A DNA stretch of 60,064 nt from Collinsella sp. (lineage in GTDB: Bacteria > Actinomycetota > Coriobacteriia > Coriobacteriales > Coriobacteriaceae), in the NCBI GenBank assembly GCA_019414345.1, contig DXMF01000015.1:1-60064 (forward strand), read 5' to 3'. The translations under genes were made by a program, and so were the position numbers. Shown here in pieces: positions 1 through 7,186 of this stretch. The first letter of the stretch is position 1. The number at the start of each line of letters is the position of its first letter. The notes beneath the pieces were generated by a model. The model was not told the origin of the DNA and made no database searches. It worked only from the letters and a program-made list of their open reading frames with translations.

Positions 1-549
1 CTCCTTGAGTTTGTCCTTGACCTCATCCCATAGCGCAGCGCGACGAAGAGAGTCCTCGACCAACTCATCCAGAACGGCGCGGTCGCGCACGCCCATGCCG
101 CGCGGGCCATACGCGACGTTGTCGTAGATGCTCATGGGAAACGGGTTGGGGCGCTGGAACACCATGCCCACGCGCTGGCGCAGGCGGCAGATGTCGTAGT
201 CGCCCAGGATATCCTGGCCGTCGAGCGCGATCTTACCCTCGATGCGGCAGTCCTTGATGTCGTCGTTCATGCGGTTAAAGCAACGCAGCAGCGTCGACTT
301 GCCGCAGCCCGAAGGACCGATAAACGAGGTGATCTGCTTGTCGCGAATCTTGATGGATACGTCCTTGAGCGCGTGGTGGTCGCCATAGAACAGATCGAGG
401 CCCTCGACGTCGATGCGCGTCGACGAGGCGGCAAGATCCTGCGCCGTGGGACGAGTCGCGTCCCCGACTTCGCGCTCGTGCGCAGCCTCGGCTTGCGCCT
501 CCATTAGCTCCTCGAGCTCCGTGGGCTCCATAGCCGCAGCAGCCGTCAT
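1..549 (-). CDS. pstB: Phosphate ABC transporter ATP-binding protein PstB (partial)
   Basis: This is the N-terminal 183 codons of the ATPase that powers phosphate import through the PstSCAB complex at the membrane; the C-terminus lies beyond the window edge. Walker A (GPSGCGKST) is at about residues 78-86, preceded by the A-loop region LDLFYGDHHALKDV, and the Q-loop stretch GMVFQRPNPFPMSI typical of PstB is present. The first 45 residues are an acidic, alanine-rich extension not usual for PstB. The ATG at 549 is preceded by GGAGG at 8-nt spacing. It lies 100 nt downstream of the sensor kinase gene on the same strand, so the two-component system and pstB may be cotranscribed. Family assignment is firm. 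Confidence 0.93.
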   Translation of the reverse strand, partial: MTAAAAMEPTELEELMEAQAEAAHEREVGDATRPTAQDLAASSTRIDVEGLDLFYGDHHALKDVSIKIRDKQITSFIGPSGCGKSTLLRCFNRMNDDIKDCRIEGKIALDGQDILGDYDICRLRQRVGMVFQRPNPFPMSIYDNVAYGPRGMGVRDRAVLDELVEDSLRRAALWDEVKDKLKE

Positions 550-652
550 ACCGCATACCTCCACATCGATATCAATTCAGCAGTATCGATAGTAGAAATC
601 GCGGCTCATATGCACGTGAGCGCATTGTCAGGTGTTTGTAAGGACACGCTGG

Positions 653-1891
653 TTATGCAGCGGGCAGCGCAATGGTAAACACCGTGTGCTCGGGCGTCGA
701 TTCGCACGCAATGGTGCCGCTGTGTGCCGCGACAATCTCCTTGGCAATGGCAAGGCCCAGGCCGGCGCCACCGCGATCGGTCGCACGCGCCGCGTCCAGG
801 CGATAAAACTTCTCAAAGATCACCTTGAGCTTTGGCTCAGGGATCGGATCGCCCTGGTTCACAAATCGTACGCGTACGCCACCGTCGCCCAAACGCCTGG
901 CCTCGATCGTGATCATCGAGCCTTCATAGCTATAGGCAACGGCGTTTTTCATGATGTTGTTGAATACGCGCGCCATCTTGTCGCCGTCCACGAGCACCGT
1001 CAGGTCCTCGCAGATATCAACCTGGGCTTCCTTGTGCTGTTCGTTGAGAATGGGATAGAACTCGTCGGCCACCTGCGCCAGCAATAGCCCCAAATCGACG
1101 TAGGCGCGGGTAAGCACGATATCGTGGAAATCGAAACGCGTGATGTCGAAGAACTCCTCGATGAGCGCGTCGAGCCGGTGGGCCTTGTCGAGCGCCACGC
1201 CCGTAAAGCGTGCACGCTGCTCAAGCGGCAAATCAGGAGCCTCCTGCAGGAGCGAAAGATAGCCCACCACGCTGGCAAGCGGCGTGCGCAGATCGTGCGC
1301 CAGATACGTAACCAGGTCATCTTTACGATGCGATTCGTCGCGCAAGGCTTGTTGAACCTTACGCTCGCAATCGCGCGCCCGGTTGAGCGCACCTTCGACC
1401 TCGAGAAAGTCGCCGTCGATGGTATCCCACGTGTCGGGGCTATCGATCAGACGGTCCTGAATACGGGCGGCGATCACGCGGTCGGCATGCTGCTCGCCTT
1501 GCTCATAACCCTGGTAATACAGGGCGCGCCCGCAAAAGAACAGGACACAGACGGCGAGTGCCAGCACAAAGCCGAGCATGTTGAACACAAAGGCGGCGTC
1601 AAAGAACACGGGCTCGCCAATACCGCCAAGCGCCATGGCCCCGATCGCCAGCGTAATCGTCCACGCGGCACCGCCGATTACCACGCAGCGGCGAACGATT
1701 TCGAATCGATCGATCAGCAAGAAGCCAATGAGCAGAACTGCCAGGATGCCAACAATATTGTCAAAGCCGATGAGTAGCAGACTCAGCAAAAAGAGCAGCA
1801 CCGTCGCAAGCGCGCGGTTGTCGACGACCGCCCTTATGTATTCAAAGAGTCGATCGGGCACCTCGAATACCCGTCTATCGTCTTTTGTCAT
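653..1891 (-). CDS. Membrane sensor histidine kinase, VanS-like
   Basis: Histidine kinase of 412 residues, partner of the response regulator just upstream (25-nt gap). Four hydrophobic segments fill roughly residues 28-120 with almost no extracellular loop, so it probably senses a membrane or envelope signal. A HAMP-like linker is followed by the H-box YLAHDLRTPL (His at about 199), an N-box (NNIMKNAVAYS), an F-box (VIFEKFYRLD) and a G-box (GGAGLGLAIAKEI). The dimerisation helix (SVVGYLSLLQEAPDLPLEQ) reads like VanS of vanB/vanG-type clusters. The ATG at 1891 is preferred over a GTG two codons earlier because GGGGAAG is well spaced from it. No vanHAX genes are in the window. The nearby D,D-carboxypeptidase and pstB are candidate targets; a PhoR role is the main alternative. 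Confidence 0.88.
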   Translation of the reverse strand: MTKDDRRVFEVPDRLFEYIRAVVDNRALATVLLFLLSLLLIGFDNIVGILAVLLIGFLLIDRFEIVRRCVVIGGAAWTITLAIGAMALGGIGEPVFFDAAFVFNMLGFVLALAVCVLFFCGRALYYQGYEQGEQHADRVIAARIQDRLIDSPDTWDTIDGDFLEVEGALNRARDCERKVQQALRDESHRKDDLVTYLAHDLRTPLASVVGYLSLLQEAPDLPLEQRARFTGVALDKAHRLDALIEEFFDITRFDFHDIVLTRAYVDLGLLLAQVADEFYPILNEQHKEAQVDICEDLTVLVDGDKMARVFNNIMKNAVAYSYEGSMITIEARRLGDGGVRVRFVNQGDPIPEPKLKVIFEKFYRLDAARATDRGGAGLGLAIAKEIVAAHSGTIACESTPEHTVFTIALPAA

Positions 1892-1916
1892 ATCCACTTC
1901 CCCACCACCAAAGGCG

Positions 1917-2612
1917 TTATTCGATTATGTAGCCGACGCCCCAGACGTTTTTGATAAAGCGCGGCTTTTGGGCATCATCGCCGATCTTTTCGCGCAGATG
2001 GCGGATGTGCACCATCACCGTATTGTTGGAGCCGGGCATAAAATCCTCGTTCCACACCGCGCGGAACAGGTCCCCCACGGCCACCACGCTGCCACGATGC
2101 TCGACCAGATACAGCAAGATGGAATACTCGATGGGCGTGAGGCGCACCGGTGCACCGTCCACCGTCACACAACGAGCATCGCGGTTGATCTCGAGGCCAT
2201 CGAGCTGGATGGTCGGCGACCCGGCCGCCTGTGCGCGGCTGCCGTAGCTGGTGTAACGACGGAGTTGAGCATGAACGCGCGCTATGAGCTCCAGCGGACG
2301 GAACGGCTTGACCACGTAATCGTCTGCACCCAGTGAGAGGCCCTCGATCTTATCCTGCTGGGCATCGCGCGCCGTCAGCATAATAACGGGATAGGTATGG
2401 CCAGCGCGGATGGTACGCAGCAACTCAAAGCCGTCGATATCGGGCAGCATGACGTCCAGCAGCGCCAGATCGAACTCCTGCTCCAAAATCGCCTTGGCAG
2501 CATCTGCTCCGCTATAGGCAATCTGAACATCAAAGCCCTCTTTTGTAAGGTAGATACCGACCAGGTCGGCGATGGCCTTCTCGTCATCAACTACCAAAAT
2601 GCGCTCATTCAT
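1917..2612 (-). CDS. OmpR/VanR-family response regulator
   Basis: DNA-binding response regulator of 231 residues. The receiver domain (about 1-115) has the acidic pair DD at 9-10, the phosphoacceptor Asp53 in LLDVMLPD and Lys102 in VVKPF. The C-terminal winged helix (about 130-229) ends in the canonical VWGVGYIIE. It starts at an ATG with GAGAGGAGC upstream and precedes its kinase in one operon. It is divergent from the D,D-carboxypeptidase gene, and the 199-bp intergenic region would be the natural place for its binding sites. The receiver sequence is close to VanR types; the regulated genes are inferred only from position. Confidence 0.9.
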   Translation of the reverse strand: MNERILVVDDEKAIADLVGIYLTKEGFDVQIAYSGADAAKAILEQEFDLALLDVMLPDIDGFELLRTIRAGHTYPVIMLTARDAQQDKIEGLSLGADDYVVKPFRPLELIARVHAQLRRYTSYGSRAQAAGSPTIQLDGLEINRDARCVTVDGAPVRLTPIEYSILLYLVEHRGSVVAVGDLFRAVWNEDFMPGSNNTVMVHIRHLREKIGDDAQKPRFIKNVWGVGYIIE

Positions 2613-2811
2613 GCGTGCTCCTCTCGCGCTCCATTATGCCCGAGGCAGCGCGCGCCACACACAACAAGCGCGGTCGTTTAAGTCGACCTTAAGCACCTAT
2701 GCGTCCGTTCGGGCGCAGACATGGGCCGCGCACGCCCGCGCACTGATTGTCCACGCCGGTAAACGATATACTTTGAACTCTAAAGAGACCATCCCGTCGA
2801 AAGCGAAATCT

Positions 2812-4152
2812 GTGAAGACCCTTAGTTCTCTTGTAAAGCGCTCCGCGCAACTGACCGCCGGCATTGCCTGCGCTCTCGCCCTTGCTGCCGGCGTGCCGTC
2901 TATCGCCAACGCCCAGGTGCTTACGACTGATATCGTTTGCGGCAAGACCGCCGACGCCCGCGGCATCACGGCCGAGAATCTGCCCGATATCGATGCGACC
3001 AACGCCATCGTCATGAGCAAGGACGGTTCCGTCTATTACGCCCGAAGTGCCGACGAGCAGGTCAAGATCGCCTCAATTACCAAGGTCATGACTGCGATTC
3101 TGACCGTCGAGAACTGCAAAATGGACGAGAAGATCACGGTGAGCAATGCTGCCGCCACCGTAGGCAACTCGACCGCCGGCCTGCTCGAAGGCGACGAGCT
3201 CACCGTGGAGCAAGCTCTGCGCGGTCTGATGATCCCCTCGGGCAACGATGCCGCCATCGCGCTTGCCGAGCACGTGGGCAAAAAGATCGACCCCAAGACC
3301 AAGGACGCCGTGGCCACCTTTGTAAAGGCCATGAACGAGCGCGCTAAAAAGCTCGGCTGCACGGGAACGCTTTTTGAGAATCCGCACGGTCTGGACTTTG
3401 ATGAGTGGGCCGGCGACATGCACTCTACCGCGCACGATGTAGCCCTGATGATGCAGGAGGCAATGAAGAGCGATACGTTCCGCGAAATCGTGGCGAGCGA
3501 TGATTCCTGGATTGAGGTTACGGGCGCCGACGGTTCCGACCATTCGCATTCCATGGATACGCACAATGAGCTGCTGGGGCAGGACGGCAATATCGGCGGT
3601 AAGACCGGCACCACCGACGATGCCGGCTATTGCTTTACGGCAGCCTACAACCGCGATGGCGACGAGACCTACACCGTCGTCTTGAACTCCAGCACCACCG
3701 ATCAGCGCTTTGCCGACACGGCCGCCCTTGCCAACTGGTACTACGGCCACAAGGTGACGGTTGCGATCGCCAACACGCAGGAAAAGACTGCCAACGGCAA
3801 TCCGCTCATCGCGCGCATTGGCCAGACCGATTGGACGGACAAGACGATCGATGCCACGCTCGCCGATCCCGCAGCTCAGGCGACCGTCTTTGCGCTTGCC
3901 GGAGAGGTGACCGAGAAGGTTACCTATGATGACCTTTCGGGCACGGTACATGTAGGCGACAAGGTGGGTAGCGTGATGCTCAAGCAAGACGGCACCAAGA
4001 TCGCCGTCATGGATTTGGTTGCCGACGAGGAAGGCTCGGGGCCGAATCCCATTGAGTGGCTCCTTGTGAAGCTCGACCGCCTGGGCCGCCGCATCGACAA
4101 TCGCCCGCTTACGGCAGAAAGCGAGACCATCGCCAAGGCGCCCGAGGTGTAG
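2812..4152 (+). CDS. Serine-type D-Ala-D-Ala carboxypeptidase (PBP5/DacA family)
   Basis: Penicillin-binding protein that trims the terminal D-Ala of peptidoglycan stem peptides, acting outside the membrane. All three SxxK-enzyme motifs are present: SITK at 88-91, SGN at 143-145 and KTG at 264-266. A signal peptide (basic start, then AGIACALALAAGVPSIANA) precedes them. The reading frame is open back to 2572, overlapping the regulator gene, but the signal peptide argues for the GTG at 2812; a TTG at 2773 is the alternative, and neither has a strong ribosome site. The C-terminal 100 residues resemble the beta-rich PBP5 C-terminal domain. A terminator follows at 4183. Being divergent from a VanRS-like system, it recalls VanY of vanD clusters, which is also a PBP-type enzyme. 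Confidence 0.88.
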   Translation: MKTLSSLVKRSAQLTAGIACALALAAGVPSIANAQVLTTDIVCGKTADARGITAENLPDIDATNAIVMSKDGSVYYARSADEQVKIASITKVMTAILTVENCKMDEKITVSNAAATVGNSTAGLLEGDELTVEQALRGLMIPSGNDAAIALAEHVGKKIDPKTKDAVATFVKAMNERAKKLGCTGTLFENPHGLDFDEWAGDMHSTAHDVALMMQEAMKSDTFREIVASDDSWIEVTGADGSDHSHSMDTHNELLGQDGNIGGKTGTTDDAGYCFTAAYNRDGDETYTVVLNSSTTDQRFADTAALANWYYGHKVTVAIANTQEKTANGNPLIARIGQTDWTDKTIDATLADPAAQATVFALAGEVTEKVTYDDLSGTVHVGDKVGSVMLKQDGTKIAVMDLVADEEGSGPNPIEWLLVKLDRLGRRIDNRPLTAESETIAKAPEV

Positions 4153-4182
4153 GGCTGGGGGAACATTACATTTGAGATTGGA

Positions 4183-4209
4183 GAGGCGTCCAACGGGGCG
4201 CCTCTTTTT
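4183..4209 (+). terminator. Rho-independent terminator of the D,D-carboxypeptidase gene
   Basis: The GAGGCG...CGCCTC stem is followed by five T residues, 30 nt after the stop codon. The convergent TM2-domain gene ends 30 nt further on. Confidence 0.8.
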
Positions 4210-4238
4210 GAATACCTCTTAAACGGGATGCGTCAGAA

Positions 4239-5465
4239 TCACCAAAGCGACATTGCTAGCCGTTTACCTTCGCTGTGTCTTTTCGGACCTTGAAAACGGG
4301 TCCACCGGGCATGCCAGTAGATCCTTTCGACCTCCTTGGTCAAGGCCCTGAAAAGATCCCCAGATGAGGGGTCTGCCCCAGGACACAGCGATTGCCAGGC
4401 ACCCGTTTCTCCGATGGTGCCCGCACTCGTCATAACAAGATCGTCGCTCCGCCTGCGAATGGAGACACTAACGGAGCGGCCATTATGGAACCCATGGATA
4501 TCGACTTTATTTATGCGCCCATCAGCTAGATAACTAATCATGACATTGATGCTGTCACCATACTCCGGCAATTCGAAGCCGTGGGAATCCATCAATAGCT
4601 TCACATCCTGATGGTAAATGCGGGCCTCGACGACATTCTTGGGCATTTTCCCCGTCTTTGTTGGAGAGCAAAAGCTGATGCTTGGCTCCTCTTCGCTCAT
4701 GCCTCGGTCAAACCTAAGCATGCACGGGCATACCGACTCAATGGTTCGCAAGGCGTCCGCCGCGACCTTTTCCTCGGTAAACATCTCCACGTCGATGCCG
4801 TTTTCTTCCATATAGGCACGGTTTTTACGTTGAAGCTCTAGCCGAGCCGCAGCCTCCCCATCTCCACGCTGTTCCCAATTTCCGGAGTCGGCGACATTTC
4901 GATCGAATGTAGAATCAACGGAACATGGCACTTGCTGTTGAGTCGGATCACTGTCGCCGAGACGCCTTAGCTCGGAGCGTCTCATCAGTAGTGTCACAAT
5001 ATCAAACAGCCAACCAAATCCAAAAAGGCCAAAGGTAAAGAGATATAGAAAGAAGCTACCCCACATCCGTGCATACGCCCTATGAGCGCCCGACCACCCA
5101 AGAAGGAAGCATAGCAAAAGCGCCTTGTTTGCCCTGTCAACCGACGTAATCTCTCGAGTGAGAGATTTCTGTTCAGGCTTCGCCAAAGGTGTAATTTCAT
5201 GCGATGAAACAGTAATTGAGGACGTCCTTGACGCCGAGCTCCGAGCGCCTGATTTAGCAACGGCGCGAGCGACATCCCCAACTCCGACGGTCGTTCTGCT
5301 GTATACGGCATTGTAAGCAGCCTTCTTCGGATTTTTGATCCACCCCATGCCCTTCTTACCATAGCCGGGGATTATCGCCCGCCTTACCGCGCGCTTCGCT
5401 CTGCCGGTCGTTCTTGCCTTGAGTGATGTCTTTAGATTCGGCTTACGCAGCCCGACCTTTACCAT
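4239..5465 (-). CDS. TM2-domain protein with phage-like basic N-terminus
   Basis: Protein of 408 residues. The N-terminal 65 residues are strongly basic (MVKVGLRKPNLKTSLKART, then PGYGKKGMGWIKNPKKAAYN), a head I recall from Firmicute and phage-associated proteins of unknown role. Around residues 130-185 lies a TM2-type pair of membrane segments (LLCFLLGWSGAHRAYARMWG and LFTFGLFGFGWLFDIVTLLM). The remaining 220 residues are soluble and unrecognised. The start at 5465 is chosen because GGGATGGAG precedes it; the frame stays open to 5534. It sits between a convergent D,D-carboxypeptidase gene and tRNA-Ser. Function unknown. Confidence 0.75.
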   Translation of the reverse strand: MVKVGLRKPNLKTSLKARTTGRAKRAVRRAIIPGYGKKGMGWIKNPKKAAYNAVYSRTTVGVGDVARAVAKSGARSSASRTSSITVSSHEITPLAKPEQKSLTREITSVDRANKALLLCFLLGWSGAHRAYARMWGSFFLYLFTFGLFGFGWLFDIVTLLMRRSELRRLGDSDPTQQQVPCSVDSTFDRNVADSGNWEQRGDGEAAARLELQRKNRAYMEENGIDVEMFTEEKVAADALRTIESVCPCMLRFDRGMSEEEPSISFCSPTKTGKMPKNVVEARIYHQDVKLLMDSHGFELPEYGDSINVMISYLADGRINKVDIHGFHNGRSVSVSIRRRSDDLVMTSAGTIGETGAWQSLCPGADPSSGDLFRALTKEVERIYWHARWTRFQGPKRHSEGKRLAMSLW

Positions 5466-5600
5466 ATTTCTACTCCATCCCCTCGGAACCCCACACCGGG
5501 GTGCACGAGCACGCCTGGGTCTCCCCGTTTTCAAGCGCCCCGTGTTTGCCTAATGTTCACGCCCTTTCGGACTCTAATCCCCAGCCGCCATTCTTGATAA

Positions 5601-5627
5601 TAAAAAAGGGCCCCAAATGGGACCCTT
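5601..5627 (-). terminator. Terminator downstream of tRNA-Ser
   Basis: Read on the minus strand, a GGGTCCC...GGGGCCC stem is followed by six T residues, 15 nt after the tRNA CCA end. Confidence 0.8.
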
Positions 5628-5641
5628 CTTCAAAGTCATAC

Positions 5642-5732
5642 TGGCGGAGAGCTGGGGATTCGAACCCCAGATGCCCTTTTGGGGCATACTCGCTTAGCAG
5701 GCGAGCACCTTCGGCCTCTCGGTCAGCTCTCC
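5642..5732 (-). tRNA. tRNA-Ser(GCT)
   Basis: Class II tRNA with acceptor stem GGAGAGC/GCTCTCC, discriminator G and encoded CCA. The anticodon arm CTCGC-CTGCTAA-GCGAG gives anticodon GCT. A long variable arm (ATGCCCC...GGGGCAT type) and T-arm GGGGTTCGAATCCCC are present. Confidence 0.95.
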
Positions 5733-5837
5733 GTAACAGCCGTTCTATAGTAACCAAACAGCCGAAGTTGGGCAAGGGGAATTTTGAGGCGTTTCCTCTT
5801 TTACCTCTCTTTTACCAGTAAACGTCTCAGTCAATCA

Positions 5838-5892
5838 TCTCAATCTGTAACATCTGCAGGCCGTAATCCCCTCCAGATGTTACAGATTGAGA
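5838..5892. repeat. Perfect 19-bp inverted repeat with 17-nt spacer
   Basis: Left arm at 5838-5856 (TCTCAATCTGTAACATCTG) and its exact reverse complement at 5874-5892. It lies between tRNA-Ser and the end of the AAA ATPase gene. There is no T-run after it on the minus strand, so it is not a standard terminator. Confidence 0.85.
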
Positions 5893-5941
5893 CAAAGATA
5901 CAAGGACGGCCCCAGCGACAGCGCGGACAGCCCATTCTTTA

Positions 5942-7024
5942 TTAGTCCTCTCGAACGGTCTCCAACAGATAATCGCGCATGTACGGAATTGCAAACGAAA
6001 CACAGCCATAGCCCGCGGGCTCAATCAACCCCGCATCGATCAGACGCTTGCGATATGACCCAACTTTGTTCGCCGACAAACCCATCTTCTTGGCGATATC
6101 GCCGTTGGCGATATCGACGCCCTCGCATTGAGCCATCGCCGCGAGATACTGAAACTGCCGTTCCGACACCCTGCGCAGCGCTGGGGCAATCACCATAGCA
6201 TTAAAGCTATCAAGAGCCGCCTGGATACCCTTACGAGCCGCCTCTTCGCTCACACTCTCCGCCCCACTGCGCGCAGCAACCTGCCAAGCGTAATATCCGA
6301 CCAGCTGGACCATAAAGGGATAGCCTGCCGAAGCTTTTGTTAATAGCTCAGCGGCACCTTTGTCGAGCTCCTTGCCCGCTCGTCTCATCGTATCCTCAAA
6401 CGATCCGCCAACTTCAAAATCGGAAAGCCGAGTAAGTTCAACATGTTTGGCTCGCTGAAGGAACGTCAACGTATCATCCACCACCACGCCATCTACCGAT
6501 GTCGGCAGCCCGGCGAAAGCGAAAGCGACATTCGCTCCTTGGCGAATCAAGAGCTGCATCTCATTGCCTAGCTCGCGCATTTCCTCAGTTGAGGCATCCT
6601 GGATCTCGTCGAGCGTAATGAGCAGACCACCGCGCTTCGCAGCATCGTACATCGCCTCGCCCAGATGAGAGGCCGACTTCGACATCTCCATGGAGCCAAG
6701 GCTGACCCCTAAAATCGATGGGGAAATCGAGATTGATTCAAGACGAACGTTTCGCTGCAGAGCCTCGAGGATTCTATTGCAAAAACCAGCATTGGAGGCA
6801 ACGTCAACGACCTCGAATCCTTTTTTGCGTGCAAGGTCACCCAATGCATTAAGGAGCACCGTTTTACCTGTGCCTCGGACGCCCGAGATGCGCATGAGTC
6901 GATCGGGGGCACCAGGACCATTCTCAAGAGCCTCGGCAAAGTCATCCAAAACAGTGTCCCGTCCGATAAGCTCAGGCGGATTCATGCCCGCCGTTGGCTT
7001 AAAGGGGTTAACAGCTTTCGTCAT
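5942..7024 (-). CDS. AAA ATPase with C-terminal winged helix (AAA_16-type)
   Basis: ATP-binding protein of 360 residues, of the standalone STAND-like prokaryotic ATPase class. NPFKPTAGMNPPELIGRD near the start is the usual lead-in to the ATPase. Walker A GVRGTGKT is at 48-55, Walker B is LLITLDEI, and a sensor-like stretch VAFAFAGLPTSVDG follows. The last 75 residues form a winged-helix-like domain (IANGDIAKKMGLSANKVGSY). The start at 7024 follows GAGGAGG at good spacing. Directly upstream is an array of six GYTAAA repeats, which could be where this or another protein binds. Role unknown; such ATPases occur beside accessory and defence genes. Confidence 0.82.
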   Translation of the reverse strand: MTKAVNPFKPTAGMNPPELIGRDTVLDDFAEALENGPGAPDRLMRISGVRGTGKTVLLNALGDLARKKGFEVVDVASNAGFCNRILEALQRNVRLESISISPSILGVSLGSMEMSKSASHLGEAMYDAAKRGGLLITLDEIQDASTEEMRELGNEMQLLIRQGANVAFAFAGLPTSVDGVVVDDTLTFLQRAKHVELTRLSDFEVGGSFEDTMRRAGKELDKGAAELLTKASAGYPFMVQLVGYYAWQVAARSGAESVSEEAARKGIQAALDSFNAMVIAPALRRVSERQFQYLAAMAQCEGVDIANGDIAKKMGLSANKVGSYRKRLIDAGLIEPAGYGCVSFAIPYMRDYLLETVRED

Positions 7025-7038
7025 TCTGCCCTCCTCTG

Positions 7039-7099
7039 CTAGTTTTAACAACTTTAACAAAGTTTAGCAACTTTAGCAGAGTTTAACAGTTTTAGCAGG
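7039..7099 (-). promoter_or_regulatory. Array of six GYTAAA repeats before the AAA ATPase
   Basis: On the minus strand, GCTAAAACT, GTTAAACTCT, GCTAAAGTT, GCTAAACTTT, GTTAAAGTT and GTTAAAACT follow one another at 9-10 bp period and end 5 nt before the GAGGAGG ribosome site. The near-helical period suggests a cooperative protein-binding site on one DNA face. This is an inference. Confidence 0.6.
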
Positions 7100-7186
7100 C
7101 TCGGCGGCTTTATGCCTTACCGATCCTGCCGGGTCCTCCCGCCCGCGCCGATACAAATAGCGCAGTGCGGCCCCTCTATATCGCCC

